NCBI GenBank assembly: GCA_028583605.1
Contig: CM053325.1
Coordinates: 48,864,987 to 48,928,986, forward strand
Direction of reading: 5' to 3'
DNA from: Dastarcus helophoroides
Taxonomy: Eukaryota > Arthropoda > Insecta > Coleoptera > Bothrideridae
DNA length: 64,000 nt
Shown here: piece after piece, positions 47,501 to 59,500 of the stretch
Position numbering within the stretch: the stretch's first letter is position 1
Layout: every line of letters begins with the position of its first letter
Notes under the pieces: generated by a model
Seen by the model: the letters and a program-made list of their open reading frames with translations, nothing else
The model's database searches: none
What the model was told of the DNA's origin: nothing
Program-made: the position numbers and the translations under genes

Positions 47501-50500
47501 ATATCAACAATAATAATAAAAAAGAAACGATTTTGTAATCGAGAAGCATAAAGTAAATAACTTTTATTCCATAGAATAGAATGACTAAATCATTTACCTG
47601 CAAGTTACAGATTTCTGGCTGGAAAGAGTTCCTGCTCTTTCACTGCAAATTAGTTCACATAATTCTTCCGCGATTAGCGTTTGCTCGCATCGGGATCCAG
47701 TAAACTCGCTAAAACATCTGCATTTCCTAATCCCGTTTGGGTCAAAGCTGCACTGGCCACCATTCATACAAAAACCATCACAAGTTTTCTCGCACCTTCT
47801 ACCACCATAACCTTGCGGACACCGACATTCTGGGTAACCTGTTGAGGTTAAATGGCAGCTGCCCTGAACGCAGTAGTTGTAACACAACGATATCTCGCAG
47901 TTTTTCCCAGTGTAGCCTTTCCAACATTTGCAACCATTATCGACAATATCGCCATTGACGCAAGTGTCTTTATCCTTCGGAGGGTCCACCAGCTTCTCAA
48001 AATGTTCAACGGTGGGACCAGTGTAATTTTTAACGGCTTCGGCCAAAATCCCGCAATCTGGCAAGTTTTTAATTTGTATGTTTTTAGCTACAAGGCCCAT
48101 TGGTTTCTCGTTGAAGTCCCTTAGCTTTTGGGGGGTCGCTTTTAGGAATTTATGCATCTTCCAGAGCGCGTTGTTGTTGATGTCGGTCCAATAAATGGCG
48201 TGCTCATCCACGGCGATGCCGAAGGGTTTGGAATGGGTGCCCTCGTAAACGATCTCGCGTTGCTGCCCTTGCAAATTTGTACTTTCCACTCTAAAATAGA
48301 TACCCTCTCTTAAGTCCGTCCAGTATATTCGTTCATTTCTGTGGTCGATGGCGATACCAGCGGGCATACTTAAATCCGATTCTACCAGAATTTCGCGCTC
48401 TCCTCTATCCAATCTTGCCCTTTCGATGGTTGGTTTTTTGATATTCGAATTTGTCCAGTATATGTATCTGAAAAAAGTAACATTTTAAATTCAGAACTTT
48501 AAATGTGTACAAGGGAACTAGTTGAAGCATGAGAAATGGTTCCTAAAGAGGATCTGATATCTTAATAATTTATGGCTTTTGCATAACGACTTATGCAAAC
48601 GAAATTTAAATTGGTTCAGGAAAATTCATGAAAATATTTAAATGTGACTGAAGGACGTTAGTTGAATTTAAAAATTTGTCCTCCTTGTTTAACCAAAGAG
48701 GGGAAGAAAAACATGCATAACCACAGTTGACTTGGTTTAAGGTTAACAAAAAGCAGGCGTCGAACACTGTGTTAAAGGGAAGGTTGCAAATCTGCGAATG
48801 ACGAAATATTTCTAAATTGTAGTAATTTTTAGTGTGGTATGACCTGAATTTTTCAAAAATATAGTGTTATTATGTCATAACATAGCAAGTAAATAACCAA
48901 CAATAAAAGACAAAAAAAAGGCGTCAACAATGATAGTGACAGATGCAGTTGTTAATGTAAAATACAGCAAAATGTAAATAGTAAAATTAGCAGTAAATAT
49001 GTTGGCAATTGGACCCTGTGACATGACAAAAGTTGTTACGGTAGGGGTAAAAAGTGTTCAAATCCTGACAAAAAGTAGCAGTTTTAACTGTCAATTTGCA
49101 AACCCTTCACTCGCCGCCATCTCTTTTCAACCATTATATTTAAAACCTGTCATAAAGCGAAAATGCTTACCTTTTACAAACATCTACGACTATATCCTGT
49201 GGAATTTGGTCTTCAAAACTTAAAAAAACACCGGAGTAATTTGAATCACGAAGAGATTTAAAATTGATTGTTTTGTTAATAGAATCAGTCCAATATAAAA
49301 CATCTTCTATGGGATCTATTGCCAAGCCCTAAAACAATTTATAATTTTGAAGGTGAAAGAATAAAAAAAAATCGATTATTTTCTCAACATTTCGAGCAAA
49401 ACATTTAAGAGTTTCAAAATGTCGATTTTGATAATAATAAGTTCTTTTTCATCACTTTGGTGCGACATTTCGACCTAAACATGAAGTTTTTCTCAACTTT
49501 TGAGTTTTTATTTTTATAAGTATGCAACCTAGACTACAGTTTTGCAGCCCTCTAGGGGTGTATAGTCGATCATAGGTACCTGAACTACCAATAACTGAAA
49601 CACAAACACCTACTAACGGAACAGTTACCTTCTAGGAAGGCCCCAGAAGACCTCGTCAGTTTGGTTTTCGAATTAGATATAACTGACGAGATATAACAAG
49701 ATCGAAACCGGTCTTTGGTTTCTAAATTTCGAATCTAATAAATGTTCAAACCTATGGTCTGTACATTAAAATTTATAAATATTGTGGACTTTTATTACTA
49801 ACAATTTGAATATTTCCAAACTGAGTTGCAGAAATGTAAAATAAAATTAATAAACATAACTTTTGAATTTTTATTTCACCTTTCTTATAAAATTTAACTT
49901 TTGGAATGAAATTTGACTTTGAGCATAACATTTTCCCCAAGGAAATTGCGATTTCAATTTTGATATTTTTAAATTTCATCTTTCAAAAAACTACGAATCT
50001 GAATTTCTAATCGAGACTAACCAAAGATCCGGTTTTGGTCAGTTTTGACAAAAAGATAGTAATTCGACCACGGTTTCGACCCAAAACGGACGACCTTCGA
50101 CCAAACGGAAATGTTAAATTTCAGATATAAGCTCAAAAATTTCAGAAAAAAAAATAATTTTGGGAAAGACCTCGACGTTTATAAAACGAATTCGAGTTTT
50201 ATAATTTGTTTTCATTTCAATTTTCATATTCTAGAGATAAGTATAACTTTCAAGTTTAAACGAAAAGTATTTAAAAGAAAGTAGTAATTTAGAGCAAAAT
50301 CGTCAAAATTTAGAATAAATAATTTCCAAACTTTCGATTTCAAAATATCAACACCAAATTTTGAGAAAACAGTCAAAACAAGGAAAGAATTCAAGTTATA
50401 GTAAAAAACATCAATATTTTGAAATATAGAAGCTCTCTGAAAAATTGAAATATTAAAAATGTTGAAATTTTGAATCAAACGATATTTTTGGAATTTTCAA

Positions 50501-53500
50501 AAAATTCCAAATTTTCCAAACAAATCGAAATTTTGAAAATTGGACGAGATTTTAGAGTCGATACATGTTAACATTTTGATAAAAGTCTAAAATTTTGAAG
50601 TTATAATTTTCAATAAAAGTTGAAAAATTTTCATGGAAAGGTAAAACAAAAAAATTTACGATTTTCAAAAAAAAATCAAAAATGTTGAAAAACATGTCAA
50701 AATTTTGAAGAAGTCGACATTTCCAAATGTTTCGGGAATTTCAGGAAACGAAACATTTTCAATAACAACCCAAAATTTTTATAAAGTTGAAATTTTGAAA
50801 TATACTTTAAAATTTTAAAAATGGTCCGGATTAAAAAACAAATTTCAGTAAATTCTCAACAAAATCCGTAATTTTAGAAGTCTAAATATTGAAGAAACGC
50901 CAAAATTATTAGAAATGTCGAAATTTTCAAACAAGCTGAAATTTTGAAAAGTTAAACATTTTGGATAAATAACATTTTTTTATCGAACATTTACAGATAA
51001 TAATTTTCAATAAAATTTAAATTTTGAAAAATTGCGAAATTTTAAAAAAGTTGAAAATTTAAAAAGTCAAAATTTTTTAAAAAGTCGAGCCCTCAAAAAA
51101 CTGCCTTTTCAAAAACAAGGATATTTAAAGAGTAGAAATTTTAAGCGGATATGTCGAAATTTTCAAAAATGTCGAGATTTTAAAAAGAAAATGCTACATT
51201 AACAAAATCTAAACATTGAATATGATGATATCTATCTCGGAAAACGAGAAAAAGCTTTTCGAACAGCTATTATAAATGTAATATTTTAAAATTGCTTTCA
51301 TGTTTATTTTATTGTCGTTATTAAATTGTGCATTTATTACTTAGTTATTTATTGTTATCTAGCAATTGTTAGAGGTTTCATAATTTAGATATTTTGAAGT
51401 GCACATGCATATCAATAATAATTTAATCACGTACATATAAAACAAATTCTAATTATATTTAAAAGTTTACATTTTGAATAATTTGGGGCCATATCCTATT
51501 CTTTCGATAACGATAAATTAAAACTAAAAAGGTAATTAAACCATTAAGTGTGACACATGGTTAGAGGATTTGATCCCGGGATCCCGACCGCTTTTTAATC
51601 CCGAAATTTTCGGGAATAAATTTTTTCCATCCCAGGATTTTCGAGATTGGCATCATTTAAAAAAAGTTGTCAAATAGACTGCATGTATCGAAAGGCTCGG
51701 ATGTCAACGTTTTCAACAAAATTAATTGTCTATCATTTTAATATAAAATAGAAGTTTTATTCCAAACAAGCAGCACTGCTATCGGTTTCTTATGCTTGGT
51801 TTGACATAAAATTATTGTATCTTGAACTAAAAGGCTTTGTGATGAGACACCGGAGGCGTTATTTTTCAGATTAAGCGTAAGGAGGTCAATAGAGTGTGGC
51901 AAGGGCGAGACGAGTCATAAAGCTTCTGACTTTTTTGTAAAGAATTTCACCTTTTTAAATATTTTTGAAAATTTCGCCTTTTTTGAAAATTTTAACTTTT
52001 TGAAAATTTAGATTTCAATTTCGATATTTTGTTGAAAAATTCGATTTTTGAAATACTTTAACATTTTCTTATAATGTCGACATTTTTCAAAATTTTGTTT
52101 GAAATTGTCATCATTTTCCTATTTTAATACTTGTCTCGAAATTTTTGTGAATATCAACCTTTCCTAAAAAATTTACTTTTTTCAAAATTTCGATCCTTTT
52201 CTGAATATTTGGAAAAGTCAATTTTTCAGAAATTCACAAAAAGTTTAAATTTCGAGAAAAAAAATTGATCCTTTTCTAAAAACTTTTTACTTATTTGAAG
52301 AAAAAATTCAACATTTTGCTTTTGTTTAAAATTTTGACCCATCAAAGTTTTGATTTATTTTCGAAAATTTAGGCTCTTTTGAAGATTTAGATTTTTTTAG
52401 GATTGCGTTATATTTCTAAACTTTTGCTGTGGATAAAATCTCATTTTTTCCCAAAACTTGGACTTTTTGAAATTTTGAAACTTCAAAATTTTACGAAATG
52501 TTCTACTTTCTTCAAAATTTCAATTATCCAAAATTTGATTTTTTCGAAAATTTAAACCTCAAAATTTGGATTGTTTTTAAAAATTTAAACTTTTCTGATA
52601 ATTTTGGGTTTTCTATAGTATGGAAACTTTCAAAAAAAATTCTTTGAAAATTGAACTCGTCTCGTTTTTTTTTTTAAAATCCTTCTCATTTTTGAAATCT
52701 TATTCTACTAATTTTCAAGACTTTTTACTTTTTTGAAAATTATAAATTTGTTTACAAAATTCTTTTTTTTCTCTAAATGTTCAAATTTTCAAAATGTCAA
52801 TTCAAAGTGTTGAAATTTTTATTTTAGAATTTCGATTATTTTTTGAAAATCTTGGAACTCTTAACTTGCTGAAAATTTTTACATTATTCAAAATTACGAT
52901 TTTTTCCAAAATTTTACCTTTTTTATGAAAAATCTTCTTTTAAAAATTTAACCTTTTTTTTGAAAATTTCAGTTTGACTTGCTGATTTTTTAAATTTCTA
53001 CTTTTTTTAAAAATTCCGTTCTATTTACTAAAATTTGGACTTAAATTTCAATATCTTTCGTTTTCAGTATAAATTCGAAAAGTAGACCGTTTTTTGGAAA
53101 TGCTCTTTTAAAACTTGGATTATCTTAATAAATTTCATATTTTTGTCAAAATTTGTACCTAAAAAAAAACTCTTATTTCAGCTTCAATTTTTTAAATTTA
53201 AAGATTCGAGAATATTTTCTATAAATTTAAAGTTTACTCAAATTTATACTTTTTTCTGAACATCTCCCAGTTTAAATTCAAAAGTTTTATTTATTTTTTT
53301 TTGTAGAAATTAACAATAATGTGAAAATTAAAAGTTTAAAATTAAAATTTCCATATTTTCGAAAATTTCGACACTTTTTCAAATTTTAAAATTTTTGAGA
53401 TTACCGATCAATGTTCGAATCTTATTTAAAATACCCATGTTTATTAAAATCTCAGATTATTTCTGGAAATTTTAACTTTCTATGAAAATTTTGACATTTT

Positions 53501-56500
53501 TCAAAATTCCGACCCCTCCTTTTGAAAATTTCGACTTAAAAATTTTGATTTGTCAAACAATTTTCACTCTTTTAAAAATGTTGACGTTTTGAAAAATTTT
53601 GTTTATTTTTTTTTATTTATCTTTTTTTCACAATTTTGAACTTTTTGAAAATTTCGCCTTACCTTCAATTTTTCAATGCTTTTTCATAAATCTCGTTTTT
53701 TCTCGAAAATTTCGATATTCTCAAATATATCTATTACTTTTCAAGATTGTGCCCTTTTTTTTTGAAAATTTTGATTTTTAAATTTCACACTTTTCAAATT
53801 TTCGTTTTTATGAATATTTTAATTTTCCCAAAATTTTAACTTTTTTGAGTATTTTTGAAGGCTTTCTTTCCTGGTAGTTTAAATGTTCTTCAATAATTAA
53901 ACTTTTAAAAAATTCGGCTTTTTTGAAAATTTGAATATTTCAAATTTACGATTTTTTTAATTCAGTTTTTCTTTCAAAATTGAATAAGAGATTCGAAATT
54001 TCTCAAAAAAATTGTGACATTTATTTTTGCACTATTTTTTAAATTTAGATTTTATTCAAAATTTAAAAATATGAAAATTTCGAGTTCTAATTTTAAAGAT
54101 TTGATTTTTCTCTAAATTTTGATTTATTGATTGAAAAGCCGATTTTTTTATTTGTAATCCTTCAATATCGAAGAAATCCCGGGATCCCAGGATTGGCTAA
54201 ATATAATCTCAAAATCCCGGGATTGGAAATAAGAATCGGGATCGAATTACCTACACATGGTTGAAATCAGAATAACAAGAGGTTTTAACATTTGTAATAA
54301 AAAAGTCACGATCACATTTAAAAAATTGAAATTGATGATTGCTCAAAGGCACGAAACGTCGAATGAAAAACTGACGACGCACTATTTAAGCTTGTTTGAA
54401 GTTACAATGATAAAAGTTTCATAATATTTGCTCTATCATTAATAGTACAGGCAGAAAAACAATAAAATAAAAAATGCGAAAATTTGTATTTTTATAAATA
54501 ACTCTGAAAATAACAATCGCATAGAATGTGGAAGTCAATTTGATAGTCTTTTAATTGAGCAATTTTTTCTTCCATTTACCATATCTTTATCTCATCATTT
54601 CCGAGATGCTCATATTGACCGTCTTTACCTTGGATACAGTAACATGTCAATAATCCGTGACTAAAATCGAAAGTGAAAGTATGAACTCTGAATTAAAAAA
54701 AGGTCACATGTTCCAGAAAACGCTGGAAATTTGTAAAAGTCCAAAATTTCGCGTTGAAACTCGAAAATTATTTTCTGATGTTATTTCATTTATAACTTAA
54801 AAGTTATTTTAGGGTTTCTGTCTCGGACTCAAAATGCCAAATTTACACCAGAGTTTCAATTATGTGCTCAAAATTTTAACTGAAATTTCAAAGTGTCATT
54901 TTGACCCTACATTTTGGAAACTTCGCTATTTATTTAAATAAATAATAATTTAAATAATTGTAAACAGGGCTCAGTGAAGATAAAATTAATTTAGTTGATT
55001 CGACATTAATCTTTTTGACTTTTTACTTGACTGTTTTTTGTAACTAATCAAAATTCCTAGTTTTCACCTTTGGTACTTTTTTCGACGTTAACACTTAATT
55101 TCGAAATTTTTCCAAAAATGTTCGAGATTTCGGCTTTAATCTCATTTCTTCTGCATTTGTTAGGAACATTTTTTTATAACCTATTAAATTATTTAACGAT
55201 TCTTTTTTTTTAATTATACAAAATATATGAAAGGCAAACGTCCTACAGCTAAAATAATTTCGATTTTCCTCATCCAAATATCAGGAAAGAGAAAGAAACT
55301 GAAGAGCAAAAATTTATTAAAATATTGGAAAAAAAACTTGTTTGTATTTGTACTTGTTTATATCAGCAGGGAAAATATAAATAAATTTAAAGATACGGCC
55401 TGAGACAATATGTGGATATAACAGATGTAACAATTTATAGTAAATCGATGAGTTGTATTTCTGTTAATATCTAATCAAATTATTGTCCAATTTGATTATC
55501 TCTACTGCCACAATTTCTAAGTACTGTTCTATTATTTTCAATGTCAAAACACAATTAAAAGAAATCATAAATTTTGAATGCAGACAATTCAATGCACATT
55601 TTGTACGATTTAATGCAAATGCACGTTCAAGGGAACAACACTTATTATCAATTTTAAATCGCATCTAGAAGACATCGAAAACAGGTCAAATGTAAACAGC
55701 TAATAATAAAAATTTAATTATAAAAGATTAATTACAAAAACGTGAATACAAATTAAATTTTATTTTTAATATTCCATTGATATAAGACTATTAAAAATTG
55801 CGATGACACCAGGGTTAATTTAGGTGGACAAATACGTGTAATTGTTGGGAGATATATGTAATTAATTATTTTTTTGCAACTAAAATATTCGAAATCAAAA
55901 GGGTATCTTTGTTAAAATACCCATGTTTATTCTTAATGATCTGTAGTTAAGAAATTCTTATCAAATTAATAGTTTTCTTTCCATTTACGTAAACATATTT
56001 ATTAATTTAATGTCTTGCATTTAATAAGTGCGCAAATATTTAATTTTAGAGCGTGTTCGTTAAGTAAAACGTTGGTTTAACTATTTTTTTTATTTTAATT
56101 TATTCCAAATTAAATGAGTTATTTTAACTAACCATTAACGAGTTCAATAAACTATCTTTAAGCATCAGTGGTACCATTTATTTTTTTTTAAACTACGGTT
56201 TGCGTTTTTTTTAATCCTCAATAAAAAATAGATCAATATGAAAAAAAAAATGATGAATTTTATAATATCTCATTTTCATCAGCCGTCTTTAAACATCACT
56301 AGTACTATTTAATTTTTTGTAGGAATTGACAGTTTATGTTTCCTTAATTCTCAATAAGAAATAAATTAACATGAAAAAAAAAAATCAACCATCCAGGCGC
56401 GCTCCTAAATTTTCAACTACCTGCGTCTCTATGAATATTTGGCTGCCCTAAATTATTTGTTCTGGAGAAATATGGAGTTAGGATCGTAGCCAAGAAATTT

Positions 56501-59500
56501 TCAAAAAAATTTTAAATTTCTGACAAAAACTATTCGAAAAAAAGACAATTTTTTAAGATTGAAATCAAAATTTTGTAAAAAAAATACAAATCTCCAAAAC
56601 TTTCGAAATTTAGAATTTAAAATTGACACTTGTGAATCGGGCTTAAAATATTTAAATTTTTACCACGGTATATAATTGATGAAACGGCTATTCATGTTAA
56701 AACATTTTTTTTATATTTTTAAAAAATTTTATTTTTAAGAATTTCTTCCTCATTGTTCCCTTTCCATGTTATGCACTGCTGACGAGCTCGAATGAGAGCG
56801 AATAATCGATGTCCAGTGCCACAACCTTTTTTATGTATTTTTTATATTTTCATAATTTATCACAAATTTTTTTTTTTCACATCTAATTTTGGTCTTCTAT
56901 TTTACATTTTTCCTTTTCTATGTAAAATAAACTAACCTCTTATTTTGTCAACTGTCATGGGGTGACGTTTTAAATAAATTTAAATATCACGTAGTCATAT
57001 TTTAAAAACTGTTTTAGAATATTGTCAACAAAGAACAAAAATTAAAATATTTCCAAACTGGGCAGAAGAAATGTTAAATAAAATTAATAAACATAAACTT
57101 GAAAGAAACTTCAAACTTTTATAATTAAATTATAACAGGACAACTGAAAGTGCAAAGTTGGAATTATGAGAAAGATGGACAAATTTTTGAATAATTAAGA
57201 ATATAAAAACAATTTAAAAAAATCTAAATCTCGAAAATCAAAATATTACCACAAAAAAGTCGAAAATTTGAGCTTTGAAGCGATCGTACGGTAAGAAAAA
57301 AAATAAAAATTCAAATCGAACTTCTGTCAAGAAAAGTTAAAGTTGCCAGTTATATTAAAATTTTCTTGGACTTGAGTTTATAGTAGAAATTTGTTAAAAA
57401 AGCGAAAATGGGAATTATGAAAAAAAGTGAAAATTGGAAACTTAAAAAAAAATGAAGAACTTATAATTTCAGGATTAGACTAAAAATTTCGCAGAAAAAG
57501 TAAAGTTTGAAATTAGGACAAAAATTTCACAATAAAATTAAAATCTCTGCGTCAAAATTTGGAGTACAAAGTATTAATTTTAAGGAAAAAGTAAGGGTTA
57601 AAACATTTTTAGAAAACAAAGGACGTTCGACGAAATAGTAAAATATTTCTCAAAGTCTCGATAAAAAAATCAACATTTTGGGTCAAAATTTCGAAAAAGA
57701 AAATAAAGAAACACCAAAATTTGCAATTTAACATCAAATTTTTAAGGAAAATAAAAGTATAAATTGAAAGCATGAATTACGAGAAAAAGAAAAAATTTAA
57801 AAGAATATGCCATTAAAAATTTTTTATATTTTCTGGTATAGAGTGAAAATTAAAAAGAACCTTATGGGATGTAACAAATGTTGGTTTTCCCACATTCGCG
57901 AATTCGAATGTTGACTTTTTCACTGGGACTAACTTGGAGAATTTCTCTAGAAACTTGAAAGTGGAACAAAAAAATAACTTTTTCTTATTCAAATTTTAAC
58001 GCCTGGTATCTTCTTTATTAAGAGCTTCAGGATACATGTTCATAGAAAACTTTTTCCTTAAAATTACTTTTTTTATCACCTGTTTCATTTAAGGCATTTA
58101 CAACGGAGACACCCTGTAAATATATTTTCCTCTTAATTTCGCAAAACTATTATTCTCCAAATTTCAGTGCTTTTATTAAAATTTTAGAAATATATATGAA
58201 TTTTGAGAAAAAGTCAAATTTTGGATAAAAAAGCTCAATTTGAAACTTCGAGAATAAGACGAATTTCGAAAATCAGGTTAAATTCCTGGACAGTCAAAAT
58301 TTCGAAAAAAAAAAGGGCGAGATTTCTTAAGAAATACTCAAAATGTCCAACAGTCAAATTCTGAGAGGAAACAGTAAAATTTTGAGTAAAATGTCGTAAT
58401 TTAGAAAAAGCCGAATTATAATAATAAAAATAAACAGTTTCGCCATAAAGGAATTTTCAGGACATCAAATTAAATATAAAAAGCTGACTTTTTCTAAAAA
58501 TTGGAAAATCATCTTACTTTTGAAGAAACAGACGATTTTCAAGGTAAAAATCGAAATTTTCGAAAACCCAATCTAGTTTTGAAAAAAAATCAAAATTTCG
58601 AGGAAAAGGGCGAATTTTGAGGAAAACTTCGCGAAAAAGCCGAAATTTCAAGCAGAAGACTTTTCTTGATTCTGTGTTTATTTTTTAACGACTACCAGAG
58701 TGAAGAACAAGCTCCCCCTGCACCCTGATATACTGTGACATCAGAAAATATCCACCATTGAGATAAATGTCGTCGAAATTTTGAAAAATAGGTTAAAATT
58801 TGAAGTTTCTCAAATTTTTGTCTTTACAAAAATTCAAAATTCTCAAAAAACATTTTTAAAATTTGCAGATAAACAATATTCTAAAAATGTTTACCTTTCT
58901 ACCAAAAGATCCACCAAATTTCGAGAAATAGGCGAAATTTGATAAACAAGTCGAAATCCGCAGAAAGACGAATTAGAAAAACAGTAGAAATTTTCGGAAA
59001 AAGTCGAATTTTAAGAAATGACAACATTTTGAAAAAAAAATAATGAATTTTGAGAAAAAATTCGAAATTTCGGGAAAGTCAGGTTTCGAAAAAAGAAGTC
59101 GAATTTCAGAATAAATTTGAAATTTTAAAGGAAAATGAGATATTCTTTAAAAAAAAGGACGAATTTTAAGAAAAAAATTGAAATTTCGAGAAAATGTCGA
59201 AATTTCTAGGAAAAGGCTAGTTTTCAGAAAAAAATGTAAAGTGGAAAAGGTTAAAAAGTTGAGAGTTTAAACTAGAGATGTAACGAATGTTGGTTTTCCC
59301 ACATTCGCGAATGCGAATGCGAATATTCATTTCCAATATTCGCGAATACGAATGCGAATGTTGGCACTTAGGGGATTTTAAAGGAAAAGTCACACTTTCC
59401 AGAATAAATTGAAAAAACCCAGTTTCCAAAAATATTGCTTTTACAATTTTTATTTTCATTTAAATTTTAAAATAATCTCGAAATTTACAGAAAATAATTT

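Noticed and set aside
47737..48124. Plus-strand frames of 73 and 90 codons
   Set aside because: Antisense shadows of the cue EGF exon.
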